Of a DNA stretch of 5,752 nt, positions 1 to 5,715 are shown in pieces. Source of the stretch: Akkermansiaceae bacterium (GTDB lineage: Bacteria; Verrucomicrobiota; Verrucomicrobiia; Verrucomicrobiales; Akkermansiaceae); assembly GCA_029288115.1 (NCBI GenBank), contig JARFPV010000328.1, positions 1 through 5,752 on the forward strand, given 5' to 3'. The translations under genes were made by a program, and so were the position numbers. The first letter of the stretch is position 1. Every line of letters starts with the position of its first letter. A model generated the notes under the pieces. The model did not search any database and had not been told where the DNA came from. It saw only the letters and a program-made list of their open reading frames with translations.

Positions 1-379
1 TCCAGCCGAGACCGTAGTTTTCGTGGTTGGTTTTGAGTCGCAGCAGATCGGCCCAGAAGTTGAACATGGTGGACTCGTGACCGTTTGAGTTGCTCAGGTT
101 ATCAACCAGGGTGCGGCGGTGGTCGGTGTCTTTGCTGGGGAGGAATGCGCGTGCTTCGTCGGCGGTGGGGATCCGACCAGAAATGGCAATATATGCGCGG
201 CGGACGAAGGTGCCGTCATCGATGATTGGGTTCGCCTTGATTTCCTTTTTCTGCAGATGCGCAGCGACGAGTTGGTCGATCTGGTTACTGGTGCTGCGGA
301 CGGTTTTCTGGGAAAACTCCTTGGCGAGCAGTGGTGCGGCGAGGGCGAGGAGCCCGAGAGTGGTGATAAAGGCTTTCAT
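1..379 (-). CDS. DUF1549 (PSCyt2-type) secreted protein, N-terminal 126 residues, cut by window edge
   Basis: The frame is open from the ATG at 379-377 to the left edge of the window, giving 126 residues with no stop, so the gene is partial at its 3' side. Residues 1-19 form a signal peptide: Lys2, a Leu/Ala-rich core, then a likely cut after LLA before KEF. The segment at residues 33-110 matches the start of DUF1549: IDQLVAAHL at 34-42, then FVRRAYIAISGRIPTADEA at 58-76, a good fit to the family pattern FLRRxYLDLxGRxPTxxEA, followed by a basic stretch and NFWADLLRL at 107-115. DUF1549 proteins are large secreted proteins of Planctomycetes and Verrucomicrobia, often with DUF1553 and sometimes a cytochrome-c-like PSCyt1 domain; their biochemical role is not established. 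Here DUF1549 begins right after the signal peptide, so no PSCyt1 domain precedes it. No Shine-Dalgarno sequence is visible before the ATG. The gene follows the DUF1801 gene by 61 bases. Confidence 0.87.
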   Translation of the reverse strand, partial: MKAFITTLGLLALAAPLLAKEFSQKTVRSTSNQIDQLVAAHLQKKEIKANPIIDDGTFVRRAYIAISGRIPTADEARAFLPSKDTDHRRTLVDNLSNSNGHESTMFNFWADLLRLKTNHENYGLGW

Positions 380-440
380 GATCGGATAGGTAGGGAGTAA
401 ACCCGCGAGATGTGGGTGAGTTGCGAGGTTTTTTGGTGAA

Positions 441-803
441 TCAGCAGCAGCCAGTGGATTCTCCATTTTTCCACATTCGATAAACCTCAGTGAGTAGATT
501 GCGAACGGCTTCGGGGTTGAATTCTTTATCAGATTTGAATCTGAGGCAGGATTTGCCGCAGTTGGAAGATGGGTGTGCTTTTTTGAACTGGGCGAGTGCT
601 TTTGGGGCGACGTAAAGGCTGACGTAGTTTTTTTGGGCGGCGAGGTTGCCGATGCCGGGGTATCCAAGCATGCCGTATTCGATGGTTTCCCCGGCCTCGG
701 GGGCGATTTCCTGAATGAGGGAGCGGATTTTCAGCAGGAGTTCCTTTTGATCACCTTCGACGGCATCGATGTAGTGTTCGGGGGATTCTGAGTTTCGTTG
801 CAT
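441..803 (-). CDS. DUF1801 / YdhG-like small protein
   Basis: A 120-residue cytoplasmic protein with no signal peptide or membrane segment, the usual length for stand-alone DUF1801 proteins. Family features are visible in order: an N-terminal helix with the SPEHYIDAV pattern (7-15), a helix ending IQEIAPEAGETIEYGMLGYP (30-49), the strand NYVSLYVAP (59-67), and GKSCLRFKSDKEFN (83-96), which matches the family GKGCIRFK block. Bacillus YdhG (Fra) of this fold has been proposed as a frataxin-like iron chaperone, but many members are uncharacterised and I do not transfer that function. Four cysteines occur, Cys82 and Cys86 in the conserved block and a terminal Cys119-Cys120 pair. The start is the first in-frame ATG after an upstream in-frame TGA; no Shine-Dalgarno is seen. 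A sigma70-like promoter lies just upstream (827-855), so it is probably transcribed independently of hisH, which ends 85 bases earlier. Confidence 0.85.
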   Translation of the reverse strand: MQRNSESPEHYIDAVEGDQKELLLKIRSLIQEIAPEAGETIEYGMLGYPGIGNLAAQKNYVSLYVAPKALAQFKKAHPSSNCGKSCLRFKSDKEFNPEAVRNLLTEVYRMWKNGESTGCC

Positions 804-826
804 GGCATGGATGATTACGTATCCAC

Positions 827-855
827 ATCATACAGTTTCTCAGTAACTGCGGCAA
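827..855 (-). promoter_or_regulatory. Predicted sigma70-like promoter for the DUF1801 gene
   Basis: On the minus strand a -35 hexamer TTGCCG (855-850, 4 of 6 to TTGACA) is followed after exactly 17 bases by a -10 hexamer TATGAT (832-827, 5 of 6 to TATAAT). The -10 ends 23 bases before the ATG at 803, which implies a short untranslated leader of roughly 15-20 bases. It lies wholly within the hisH/DUF1801 gap. The spacing is ideal and the location fits, but it is a prediction from sequence only. Confidence 0.5.
833..849 (-). promoter_or_regulatory. 17-bp palindrome filling the promoter spacer, operator-like
   Basis: The minus-strand sequence CAGTTACTGAGAAACTG is a near-perfect dyad: seven of the eight base pairs about the central G are complementary, the one exception being an A opposite an A. 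It starts directly after the -35 hexamer and ends directly before the -10 hexamer. A protein bound here would cover the promoter. As RNA it would form only a short 5-bp stem with a 7-base loop and no U-tract, so a DNA operator is a better reading than a terminator. Which regulator binds it, if any, cannot be told. Confidence 0.4.
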
Positions 856-888
856 GGGTGGAGGCATTTCCCCTGTTCCTGTCGGACG

Positions 889-1503
889 CTAGGTCAGTGC
901 GAGGAAGTTCCTCAGCAGTTGCAGGCCGTTGTGCTGGCTTTTTTCCGGGTGGAACTGGGTGGCAATCAAGTTGCCGCGGATGACGGCGGCTGCGAATGGC
1001 AGGGCGTAATCGCAGGTTGCGGCGACGTGTTTTTTATCCGTTGGCTCCGGGTAATAGGAGTGGACGAAGTAGAAAAACGGATTTTCCGGCATCTCGTTCC
1101 AGAGTGGGTGACCGGGATCGGTGAGTTGGACGGAGTTCCAGCCCATGTGGGGGATTTTGAGTCCGACGTCGGGGAAGCGTTTGACGCTGCCTTGGAGAAT
1201 GCCGAGGCCTTCGGCATCTGGAGATTCCTCGCCGTCTTGAAAGATGAGTTGGTATCCCACGCAGATGCCGAGGTAGGGTTTGTCCTCGGCGGCCCATTGT
1301 TGGATGGGCTCGAACATCCCTTGTTTTTTGAGGTTGGCAGCGCAATCGCCAAATTCTCCCTGACCGGGAACAACGAGGTGGGTGATGGTATCGAGTTCTT
1401 CGGGTGTGCGGATAAGCACGGCATCCGCTCCAATGGCGTGGAAGGCATTTTCCACGCTACGGATATTGCCGCGTCCGTAATCGACGATTCCGACTTTCAT
1501 CAT
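889..1503 (-). CDS. hisH: Imidazole glycerol phosphate synthase, glutamine amidotransferase subunit HisH
   Basis: HisH releases ammonia from glutamine and feeds it to HisF, which closes the imidazole ring to give imidazole glycerol phosphate and AICAR in histidine synthesis. The 204 residues match the usual length. Visible class I amidotransferase features are the N-terminal GIVDYGRGNIRSV (5-17), the VPGQGEFGDC loop (45-54), the nucleophile elbow LGICVGYQLIF (78-88) with Cys81, the HisH signature PHMGWN (118-123), and QFHPEKS (183-189) with catalytic His185 and Glu187. The triad is therefore complete. The elbow reads GICVGYQ where GICLGMQ is commoner, a tolerable variation. Two tandem ATG codons begin the gene; the in-frame TAA immediately before the first rules out any longer start. 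It lies 13 bases after hisB, so translational coupling is likely. hisF is not in the window. Confidence 0.97.
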   Translation of the reverse strand: MMKVGIVDYGRGNIRSVENAFHAIGADAVLIRTPEELDTITHLVVPGQGEFGDCAANLKKQGMFEPIQQWAAEDKPYLGICVGYQLIFQDGEESPDAEGLGILQGSVKRFPDVGLKIPHMGWNSVQLTDPGHPLWNEMPENPFFYFVHSYYPEPTDKKHVAATCDYALPFAAAVIRGNLIATQFHPEKSQHNGLQLLRNFLALT

Positions 1504-1516
1504 TTACTCAATGGTA

Positions 1517-2122
1517 TTAGAGTGCCTCCTTGGTGCTAGGAATGCCGGTTTCGCGCGGGTCGATTTCGGCGGCCTGACGCAGTGCGCGGGCGAGTGCCTT
1601 GAACATGGATTCAGCAATGTGGTGACCATCGCGACCGTAGAGTAGCTCGACGTGCACATTGGCACGCAGGTTGTTAGTCACGGCGCGGAAAAATTCCTCG
1701 ACGAGAGTGAACGGGAGATTGGGTGCGTCTGGGGTGGACACTGGGGCGCGGAACTCGAGGTGGGGTCGATTACTGAGATCGATCACACAGCGGCTGAGAG
1801 TTTCATCCATCGGCAGGTAGGCCATGCCGTAGCGGCGGATGCCTTTTTTATCGCCTAAGGCTTCACGGATGCATTCGCCTAGCACAATGCCAGTGTCCTC
1901 GACGGTGTGGTGTGCGTCGACATCGATGTCGCCGTCAGCTTTCACTGTGAGATCGATCAGGCTGTGTTTGCCCAACAGGGTGAGCATGTGGTCAAAAAAC
2001 GGGATGCCTGTGGAAATATCCGTGGTGCCAGTGCCGTCGAGATTGATGGCGACGCTAATGGATGTTTCCGCTGTCTTCCGCTCTTGGCTGGCGGTGCGGT
2101 TCTGTGAGCTGGATGTGGTCAT
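1517..2122 (-). CDS. hisB: Imidazoleglycerol-phosphate dehydratase (monofunctional HisB)
   Basis: This enzyme dehydrates imidazole glycerol phosphate, the product of HisHF, to imidazole acetol phosphate. The 201 residues match the monofunctional form, with no N-terminal histidinol-phosphatase domain. Manganese-site and catalytic motifs are intact: KTAET with Glu20, FDHML with His45, DAHHTVEDTG with His71, His72 and Glu75, and GRDGHHIAESMFKA with His167, His168 and Glu171. GIRRYG (94-99), PMDE (104-107) and the C-terminal DPRETGIPSTKEAL are also typical. I chose the ATG at 2122 because the frame can be extended only to a GTG at 2182, adding 20 residues (Cys-rich, with Trp) with no family counterpart; the family normally begins about 15-20 residues before the Glu of KTAET. 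No Shine-Dalgarno precedes this ATG. It follows the PTPDL-like gene by 75 bases holding short palindromes, and ends 13 bases before hisH. Confidence 0.96.
   Translation of the reverse strand: MTTSSSQNRTASQERKTAETSISVAINLDGTGTTDISTGIPFFDHMLTLLGKHSLIDLTVKADGDIDVDAHHTVEDTGIVLGECIREALGDKKGIRRYGMAYLPMDETLSRCVIDLSNRPHLEFRAPVSTPDAPNLPFTLVEEFFRAVTNNLRANVHVELLYGRDGHHIAESMFKALARALRQAAEIDPRETGIPSTKEAL
1525..1531 (-). promoter_or_regulatory. AAGGAGG Shine-Dalgarno-like site inside the end of hisB
   Basis: The minus-strand AAGGAGG lies in the Lys-Glu-Ala codons that end hisB. It is the only strong anti-Shine-Dalgarno match seen near a gene start here. Its spacing to the hisH ATG is 21 bases, well beyond the usual 5-10, and no usable in-frame start lies closer because TAA directly precedes the ATG. 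It may help hold ribosomes terminating on hisB for re-initiation at hisH, or may be a by-product of the coding sequence. Confidence 0.3.
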
Positions 2123-2154
2123 GTCAACTGCCGCGCAGGGTGGCTGTTTACTTA

Positions 2155-2172
2155 GGCATTGGCAATGCCAAT
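2155..2172 (-). repeat. Two overlapping palindromes in the hisB leader
   Basis: Two perfect inverted repeats share bases: GGCATT-GCC-AATGCC (2169-2155 on the minus strand) and ATTGGC-ATT-GCCAAT (2172-2158). Each has 6-base arms and a 3-base centre. They are mutually exclusive as hairpins, and as duplex DNA either could be a repressor half-site pair. They lie 33-50 bases before the hisB ATG. No U-tract follows, so this is not a standard terminator. No histidine-rich leader peptide or obvious T-box element is visible around it. Confidence 0.3.
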
Positions 2173-2178
2173 TTGTGT

Positions 2179-2194
2179 GCACGACAATCCGTGC
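2179..2194 (-). repeat. Short inverted repeat just after the PTPDL-like gene
   Basis: The arms GCACG and CGTGC are separated by 6 bases, starting 3 bases after the TAA stop at 2200-2198. It could form a 5-bp hairpin at the end of the upstream message. It lacks a U-tract, so I do not call it an intrinsic terminator; it may only mark the gene end or protect the message. Confidence 0.2.
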
Positions 2195-2197
2195 GAC

Positions 2198-3406
2198 TTA
2201 CGGTTTGGCGGGGCGTTTTTTGTTTGCATTGCCTTTTTTGCCTTCCTTCGCAGCTTTTTCGGCAGCCTCCTTGTCTAGTTTGCTCTGGCGCAATTTTTCT
2301 TCGGCAGCCTCCTGTTTCGCCTTTTTATCGGCCTCTGTTTTGGCATCGCGTTTTTCCTGCAGCTTTGTCTGTAGCGTGGTGATATAGCGCTCGGGAAGCC
2401 TGAGTGATCGCAGATTTTTGAGATGGAGTTCGGCACCATCAAGGTCACCTTTGGCGAGAGCTGCCCAAGCATCGCGGTAGGTAGGACCAGCCAACTTGAG
2501 CTCTTTGGCGTTGGTGTTGGAAAGCGAGGTGATTGATTTGAGCGTAGTGGCTGTTTGGCGATAATTGTGATCGATAGATGCTTTGTCGTATGGATCGACA
2601 GTCAGCCATTTCAATCGCAAATTGGTTTTTTCCTTCTCGACCAGTATGGCGTGTCTTTTTTGCTGTTCTGCCAGGACTATTTCGGTTCGTTCCCGATCAT
2701 TTGCGTTCATGCTGTCAATGGCAGATTTGCGTGCCGCTATGCGTGTATCTAGTGTGTCCAGCAGTAGTTTGAGAGAAATTTGATACGTCTGTATGATGCG
2801 TTTGGCGGTGGGGATCCCGTTCCTGAAAGATGTTGAGTTCCGGTAATCCGAATCCAAGGTTTCCCACTTCCTGAGTGCCTCGTGGTAGCGTCTCGCTGCT
2901 GAGAGTCGTTCCATATCACGCAGTAGAAGACTTGCATGAATGTCGTAGGCATTCGCTTCGATATCGGAGTGGGATATTAACTGGCCATCAAGCTTGATGC
3001 CTCCATCTGAAATCGTCTGGTGTTCTTTCTCGAGGGTAGAGAGGATTTTTTTAGCTGCTGCGCCGTGCTTGGACTTTGGGAACTTGGTGATAAATGACTT
3101 GGCGATTTCGATGCGTTTTGTATAGGCGGCAGCTGGCTGGAGGTCGCGCATAGGAACCAGCGCGGAAATTCTTTTGAAGTCCTTGGACTCGATGCTTTCC
3201 TTGATGATTTCCTTGACGTGATCCTTGGGGATCCGACGCTCGTCCTTGATGGAACTGGTTACGTTGATTTCAAATAGATAGCTTGTGGCGTCTTCTGAAA
3301 TGACTCGACCTTCATGGGTTTTGCCTGTTTTCAGAACAATAGTGTCAGCATGAGCTGACTGGTAAAGCATTGCGGTTAGGCATAGAATTTTCCAGTAATT
3401 ACACAT
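2198..3406 (-). CDS. Exported PTPDL-family-like protein of unknown function
   Basis: A 402-residue protein with a signal peptide at 1-20 (hydrophobic core WKILCLTAML, likely cut after SAHA before DT). The mature start DTIVLKTGKTHEGRVISED (21-39) and the following VTSSIKDERRIPKDHVKEI (49-67) resemble the opening of Verrucomicrobia PTPDL-family proteins. The motif that names that family sits within a V-PTPDL-L context; the equivalent here appears to be VPMRDL at 84-89, a divergent version. Next comes a helical, TPR-like stretch (93-130), a central region with HEALRKWETLDSDYRNS (175-191), and a Lys/Ala/Glu-rich probable coiled coil from about 345 to the end (tail KKRPAKP), highly basic. No catalytic motif is seen. 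The start is the ATG at 3406, 31 bases after the lipoprotein gene, with no Shine-Dalgarno. The pairing with a lipoprotein suggests a joint envelope role, which is inference. The family call rests on remembered similarity. Confidence 0.72.
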   Translation of the reverse strand: MCNYWKILCLTAMLYQSAHADTIVLKTGKTHEGRVISEDATSYLFEINVTSSIKDERRIPKDHVKEIIKESIESKDFKRISALVPMRDLQPAAAYTKRIEIAKSFITKFPKSKHGAAAKKILSTLEKEHQTISDGGIKLDGQLISHSDIEANAYDIHASLLLRDMERLSAARRYHEALRKWETLDSDYRNSTSFRNGIPTAKRIIQTYQISLKLLLDTLDTRIAARKSAIDSMNANDRERTEIVLAEQQKRHAILVEKEKTNLRLKWLTVDPYDKASIDHNYRQTATTLKSITSLSNTNAKELKLAGPTYRDAWAALAKGDLDGAELHLKNLRSLRLPERYITTLQTKLQEKRDAKTEADKKAKQEAAEEKLRQSKLDKEAAEKAAKEGKKGNANKKRPAKP

Positions 3407-3437
3407 AATATTAGATTTGAAAGTTAGTTTAGGTAGG

Positions 3438-5654
3438 TCATTTCAGCCACTCTCTGAGTTCAGAAGCTTGGCTGGTGATGCCGATGAATTTTCCTCTGTA
3501 GATCACAGCGGCTGATCCGTCGGGGACTTTTTTATCGCTTAGATCGGGATGAGTGTTGCCACTCATGGCGATGATACGACATGGTCGGCGAATGGCGGTG
3601 GAATGCAACTCACTGGAGGTATCTCCATGGTAGTAAACTTTTGTATTTTCGAGATTAGAATAGCAGGTGAGGTAATCCACAAGCATAATGGGGGGGATTC
3701 CAGACATTTTGAATAGGGATTTTTCCAGTGCCGTTTTTTGTTTTCTTAGGTGCTCGTTATTTTGGTATTTCAAAAGGCGCTCAGAGTTTGACCATGCGAG
3801 TGCCCAGCTGGAGAAGTTATTAATGCTGGGAATGGTGAACAAATGCATCACGTGATATTGCGTTGGGAATGCTGAGTAGTCTTGCTCGAAGAGGAGTTGT
3901 TCACCCTCCCCGGAGAGCTTGTTGCTCATTTGCGTGTGTGTGTCTTGAGCCATTTCCAGATAGCTGGGGTCCATGGTGGTTTCATGGAGATTCAGTGCTG
4001 CGTCACACACGAGTGCATGGGCTGCGGCACTTGCTGCAGTAGATGACAGCTTGCCATTGAATCTGGTGCCATGAAGCAGACCTGATTCCTCGATGAAGTT
4101 ATTTGTGATGTGGGAGAAAACTCTCTTGGCATCCTGCAGGTGGGAGTCATCTCCGGTGGCTCGGTAAGCTGCCACTAAAGCACTGGTATAGAGAGCAAGT
4201 GATTGTGATGAGCAGAGAGTTTCCTTGAATGCGAGGCCTCGGTCAGTGCGAATCTTTCCGAGTTTTTTCATGATGGATTCTAACAAAGTTTCAAGATCGT
4301 TGCGGCTCAGCCCTATTTTTTTTGCAAGCTCCGGTTTGGTTGTTTTCCATGTCAGAGTGTTTTCCCTGAAGTAGTTCCGGTTTCTATCATCGACGAGGGG
4401 TACGTTGCCGAGTCCACGGATGCCGAATGCGAATTTGCACACCCTGAGCTCTTCCTCGGTAAGAGCTTTTTCCAGATCTTCCAATGTCCAGGTGCAATGA
4501 CTATCGAGCGGATTATTTTCCTGATATACGATACCCTCCAAGTAGTCTCCACTAGCTTGCTTGAGGTGTTGCTCAGTGTATGTCTTGATTTTGTCGGCCG
4601 ACTCAAGATATATCTCATCTTCCGTGAGCTGGTAGAGATTGTATAGTGTCTCCATGCTCAGTGCTTGGGTCTTGAGGCTCTTGGTGAAGATAGGCAGCGC
4701 AGAAGAAATGCTTTGCACACCATCGAATATACCTCCGTCGATCGGGTCGGTGAGGCCATAGATGAGGTTGTTTTGAGCAGACAACCGTGCTATGCCTCCG
4801 TATCTTAATTGATGGCTATCCAGCATGGCGCCACTGGTGGAGGCTTTAACGAGTAGGTTGACGTAGCGTGCCGTATTAACCTTGCCTGTTTTGTCGATAT
4901 TATTTGACGTAGGGTCGTAGAGTGAGGATGCCTGCCGGATGGCTCTTGATGGGGAAATACCTTCAGCTTCGGTATCTGAGGAAAGGATGGGATGCTTTAC
5001 TCTTCTATTGAAATCGGCGCGGCTATTTTCAAGAACGTATTCTGAGTCATCTCTCCATAAACGATGGACTGTTTTGGACATGCGGGAAACTAACACCGAA
5101 GCATTGTTCAAGTTTGGTGATCCGGATGCCGTCCATGAGATGGGATTCCCTTCGTAAGAAAACCAGATTAGCAACGGACTCGTAACCTGGGTTCGTGAAT
5201 TCCTGCAAAGGGATGCTGCCAAATATTCCATGGCGGGATCACAGTTGCTATCGATCAGCACGTTGACGTGCTGTTCATTGAGTAGTGCGCAGGTGGAGGC
5301 TGATTGATTGAGCTGTTTGAGAATGTGGTGGGTATTGGGGTTGGTGCCTGAGCCAACTAACGCAAAGACGGTTTTATGTTCCTGCTTGGCATGTTCGAAC
5401 AAGTGTCTACTCCATGGTTGCCAGTGGATAGGTGAATTCGATGCCAACGTGAGTAAGCTGCTTTTGTCCTTGCTCAGGTTGTTCTGGTGAAGGCCGGCCA
5501 CCCTTGTTCCTTGGCGGGCATTGGGTCCATTTTCTGCTTTAGAGGATGGTGTATTATTTTTGCAGGCACTGATCGCCAATATCAAACTTGCCAGGCTGAA
5601 CAGGCAGGCTGACTTGCTGAGGTAAGCTGGAAATGAAGGTAAGGCGATAAACAT
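3438..5654 (-). CDS. Divergent DUF255/SSP411 (YyaL-like) lipoprotein, predicted pseudoenzyme
   Basis: A 738-residue predicted lipoprotein: hydrophobic residues 16-30 lead to the lipobox ISAC with Cys31. Residues about 57-210 match the thioredoxin-like DUF255 domain; SPIHWQPWSRHLFEHAKQEH (74-93) parallels the family NPVDWYPWGEEAFEKA block, then TVFALVGSG. Where the family has TCHWCH, this protein has TNPNTH (104-109), so both cysteines are lost. The rest parallels the alpha/alpha barrel of SSP411 proteins: PIFTKSLKTQA (321-331) corresponds to PHFEKMLYDNA, TWTLEDLEKAL (388-398) to the YVWTPEEI region, and a C-terminal segment AAVIYRGKFIGITSQASELR (715-734) to the YVCRxxxCxxPVTDPEELR ending, again without the cysteines. 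Length is near the family norm. The cellular role of the family is poorly defined. An in-frame TAG directly precedes the ATG, fixing the longest start; no Shine-Dalgarno is seen. It heads the co-directional gene run in this window. Confidence 0.8.
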   Translation of the reverse strand: MFIALPSFPAYLSKSACLFSLASLILAISACKNNTPSSKAENGPNARQGTRVAGLHQNNLSKDKSSLLTLASNSPIHWQPWSRHLFEHAKQEHKTVFALVGSGTNPNTHHILKQLNQSASTCALLNEQHVNVLIDSNCDPAMEYLAASLCRNSRTQVTSPLLIWFSYEGNPISWTASGSPNLNNASVLVSRMSKTVHRLWRDDSEYVLENSRADFNRRVKHPILSSDTEAEGISPSRAIRQASSLYDPTSNNIDKTGKVNTARYVNLLVKASTSGAMLDSHQLRYGGIARLSAQNNLIYGLTDPIDGGIFDGVQSISSALPIFTKSLKTQALSMETLYNLYQLTEDEIYLESADKIKTYTEQHLKQASGDYLEGIVYQENNPLDSHCTWTLEDLEKALTEEELRVCKFAFGIRGLGNVPLVDDRNRNYFRENTLTWKTTKPELAKKIGLSRNDLETLLESIMKKLGKIRTDRGLAFKETLCSSQSLALYTSALVAAYRATGDDSHLQDAKRVFSHITNNFIEESGLLHGTRFNGKLSSTAASAAAHALVCDAALNLHETTMDPSYLEMAQDTHTQMSNKLSGEGEQLLFEQDYSAFPTQYHVMHLFTIPSINNFSSWALAWSNSERLLKYQNNEHLRKQKTALEKSLFKMSGIPPIMLVDYLTCYSNLENTKVYYHGDTSSELHSTAIRRPCRIIAMSGNTHPDLSDKKVPDGSAAVIYRGKFIGITSQASELREWLK

Positions 5655-5684
5655 CTAGGGAAGGGGAATTGAGCGAATGGCGCA

Positions 5685-5715
5685 ATACTAGGGTGATCTG
5701 CCTAGGATGCACCAA
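5685..5715 (-). promoter_or_regulatory. Weak promoter candidate upstream of the SSP411-like lipoprotein gene
   Basis: In the 98 bases before the lipoprotein ATG, no gene is evident. A TTGGTG (5715-5710) and a TAGTAT (5690-5685) on the minus strand are separated by 19 bases, longer than the preferred 16-18, with the -10 ending 30 bases before the ATG. A run of seven T (minus strand) lies just upstream of the -35. The hexamers are mediocre, so this is only a candidate. The next gene upstream is outside the window. Confidence 0.2.

Noticed and set aside
380..440. Possible terminator or promoter between the DUF1801 and DUF1549 genes
   Set aside because: Only a 4-bp dyad (ACCC/GGGT) and no credible -35/-10 pair or U-tract could be found on the transcribed strand.
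819..827. DnaA-box-like GTATCCACA here (plus strand) and again at 5740-5748 (minus strand)
   Set aside because: Each is one mismatch from TTATCCACA. About one such match is expected by chance in a window this size, and two isolated copies without clustering do not make an origin or a DnaA regulon.
919..1539. Long plus-strand open frame of 206 codons opposite hisH
   Set aside because: It lies antisense to hisH, whose catalytic motifs are all intact; the translation shows no family pattern and is an effect of the codon bias of hisH.
2123..2182. Longer hisB starting at GTG 2182 (221 residues)
   Set aside because: The extra 20 residues have no counterpart in the family and the ATG at 2122 gives the expected length and offset to the first motif.
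2198..2372. Low-complexity Lys/Ala-rich end of the PTPDL-like gene as a DNA repeat
   Set aside because: The bases do not repeat in register; the bias is at protein level and fits a basic coiled-coil tail.
1839..2387. Plus-strand open frame of 182 codons spanning the hisB/PTPDL-like junction
   Set aside because: It overlaps two well-supported minus-strand genes, and its Ser/Phe-rich translation looks like the complement of coding sequence rather than a protein.
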